This document shows positions 5,778 through 6,855 of a stretch of 6,855 nucleotides of DNA, in pieces. The position numbers were made by a program, and so were the translations under genes. The notes under the pieces were generated by a model. The model was given only the letters and a program-made list of their open reading frames with translations, ran no database searches and was not told the DNA's origin. Position 1 is the stretch's first letter. The number at the start of each line of letters is the position of its first letter. The stretch is from Campylobacterales bacterium (GTDB lineage Bacteria > Campylobacterota > Campylobacteria > Campylobacterales > QNZT01), in assembly GCA_027080605.1 (NCBI GenBank), contig JALWRO010000113.1, forward strand, positions 1 through 6,855. The letters run 5' to 3'.

Positions 5778-6347
5778 ATGATACTCATGATAGATAATTA
5801 CGACTCATTTACCTATAATATCGTCCAGTACTGCCTGGAACTGGGTGCCGATCTCAAAGTGATCCGAAACGACGAGATGGATGTCAAAGCGATCGAGAAA
5901 CTCAACCCTGAAAAGATCATCATCTCTCCAGGTCCCGCCACACCCAACGAAGCGGGTGTCAGTCTTGATACGATCGACTACTTCAAAGGCAAAAAGCCAA
6001 TTTTAGGGATCTGCCTGGGACATCAAAGCATCGCACAGAGTTTTGGCGGTGAGATCGTACGGGCGAAAAACCTGATGCATGGCAAGACATCGCAGATCGA
6101 AGTGGTACGGCCTACCACCGTTTTCAAAGAGTTGCCAGAAGAGTTTACTGCCACACGTTACCATTCGCTGGTGGTCAACAAAGAGAATCTGCCCGATATC
6201 ATCAAGCCGACAGCCTACAGCAAGGACGATCAGGAGATCATGGCACTGGAGATCGACGGGTACGCGATCTATGGCATCCAGTTCCATCCAGAGTCGATCA
6301 TGAGCGAGTATGGACATGAGATGATCGACAACTTTTTGAAGATATGA
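5778..6347 (+). CDS. trpG/pabA: Anthranilate/aminodeoxychorismate synthase glutamine amidotransferase subunit (TrpG/PabA)
   Basis: This 189-residue class I glutamine amidotransferase has the usual full length of the stand-alone subunit. It splits glutamine and passes ammonia to TrpE (anthranilate, tryptophan pathway) or PabB (aminodeoxychorismate, folate pathway). It opens with MILMIDNYDSFTYN, then has the oxyanion region ISPGPATPNEAG (49-60), the nucleophile Cys79 in LGICLGHQSIAQ, HGKTS (101-105), RYHSLVV (127-133) and the His170/Glu172 pair in IQFHPESI. All three catalytic residues are present. Sequence alone does not separate TrpG from PabA, and some bacteria use one protein for both; no trp or pab partner gene is visible here. 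The ATG at 5778 preserves the conserved N-terminus but lacks a clear Shine-Dalgarno sequence. Its stop overlaps the next ATG (ATGA), coupling it to a membrane glycosyltransferase, an unusual partner. Confidence 0.93.
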   Translation: MILMIDNYDSFTYNIVQYCLELGADLKVIRNDEMDVKAIEKLNPEKIIISPGPATPNEAGVSLDTIDYFKGKKPILGICLGHQSIAQSFGGEIVRAKNLMHGKTSQIEVVRPTTVFKELPEEFTATRYHSLVVNKENLPDIIKPTAYSKDDQEIMALEIDGYAIYGIQFHPESIMSEYGHEMIDNFLKI

Positions 6348-6855
6348 ATCTCCGGCTGATCATCGCGCTGCTTATCGCAGTCGACTTTCTATTGCTGCTT
6401 TACGGTGCATCGACGCTCTCGATCAGTTATGATGAAGCACTCATCTACTATGATCAGCACAATTTTCTGCACTATCTGGTGCGTCTTTCCACTGCACTCT
6501 TCGGGCAAAATGACATCGCGCTGCGGTTGCCATTCATGCTCTTTCATGCTGGCAGCATTGTGCTTCTCTGGCAAGTGAGCCGTTTCTTCCTCCGGCGTCC
6601 TGCTGATCAGTTGCTCAGTGTGATTACCTTCATGCTGCTGCCGGGTGTCGTGAGTTCTGCGCTGCTGGTAAACAGCGCCAGTATCGCGATCTTTTTTACA
6701 CTACTTTTTGTCTGGCTCTATCTGAAGGGGATGCGGTTCTGGTATCTGGCACTGTTGCCGCTGCTGCTATTTATTGACAACTCCTTCATGGTGCTATATC
6801 TGGGTCTGTTCAGTTACGCTGTTTACCGTCGCGAGAAAGGTCTGGCACTCTATGC
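6344..6855 (+). CDS. GT-C (family 39/ArnT-like) membrane glycosyltransferase, 5' part only
   Basis: An ATG at 6344, overlapping the previous stop by 4 bases, opens a frame that stays open to the window end (about 170 codons, 3' end missing). The protein begins MNLRLIIALLIAVDFLLLLYG, a first membrane helix. SISYDEALIYYDQHNFLHYL follows (about residues 27-46), whose Asp-Glu fits the periplasmic DE motif of dolichyl/undecaprenyl-phosphate-sugar transferases of the PMT/ArnT group. Next come LVRLSTALFGQNDIALRLPF, with the family's typical spacing after the first loop, and several more hydrophobic helices. Such enzymes use a lipid-phosphate sugar at the periplasmic side to modify lipid A, glycans or proteins. 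Substrates cannot be assigned, and no undecaprenyl-phosphate sugar synthase (ArnC-like) gene is in view. Family call is good; function is open. Confidence 0.8.
   Translation, partial: MNLRLIIALLIAVDFLLLLYGASTLSISYDEALIYYDQHNFLHYLVRLSTALFGQNDIALRLPFMLFHAGSIVLLWQVSRFFLRRPADQLLSVITFMLLPGVVSSALLVNSASIAIFFTLLFVWLYLKGMRFWYLALLPLLLFIDNSFMVLYLGLFSYAVYRREKGLALY

Noticed and set aside
6003..6317. Minus-strand frame of 104 codons inside trpG/pabA
   Set aside because: It lies entirely within the conserved amidotransferase coding region and has no features of its own.
1..6855. Transposase, integrase, tRNA or rRNA gene
   Set aside because: I found no open frame with transposase or integrase motifs, no terminal inverted repeats bounding a gene, and no recognisable tRNA or rRNA segment, despite the composition change.

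Overview
The window looks like part of a surface-polysaccharide locus (capsule, O-antigen or lipooligosaccharide), with every gene on the + strand. The host is probably a Gram-negative bacterium of the Campylobacterota (Sulfurovum/Sulfurimonas type). That is an inference from the AT-rich glycan genes, the Lys/Glu/Phe-rich proteins and the look of the glutamine amidotransferase; no rRNA or marker gene is present to prove it.

Layout. Positions 1-213 hold no intact gene. They contain protein-like stretches broken by stops and frame changes, probably the decayed 3' end of an upstream gene. Positions 213-498 hold a small gene that appears split. A 23-codon hydrophobic peptide with a good ribosome binding site starts at 213, and a Gln/Glu/Lys heptad-repeat (coiled-coil) ORF in the +1 frame runs to 498. 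An 8-T tract lies at the crossover. Next comes a tightly packed cassette: a 605-residue fusion of two family-2 glycosyltransferase domains (495-2312), an acyltransferase-3 membrane protein (2315-3337) and a third family-2 glycosyltransferase with a TTG start (3334-4242). These genes overlap by 4 bases or are separated by 2, so they read as one coupled operon.

After a 62-base gap with a candidate extended -10 promoter comes a WbaP-type polyprenyl-phosphate sugar-1-phosphate transferase (4305-5666), the enzyme that starts glycan assembly on undecaprenyl phosphate. A 111-base gap with a hairpin separates it from a trpG/pabA glutamine amidotransferase (5778-6347). That gene overlaps by 4 bases with a GT-C (family 39/ArnT-like) membrane glycosyltransferase, which runs off the window end (6344 onward).

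How the genes fit together (inference): the WbaP-type enzyme loads the first sugar phosphate on the lipid carrier, the family-2 transferases extend the repeat unit or chain, and the acyltransferase decorates it with an acyl (often acetyl) group. The coiled-coil protein may be a scaffold or anchor for the double transferase. Base composition changes visibly: positions 1 to about 3333 are very AT-rich, 3334-4242 is intermediate, and 4305 to the end is clearly GC-richer. This suggests that the left part is an acquired, exchangeable serotype cassette next to more conserved genes.
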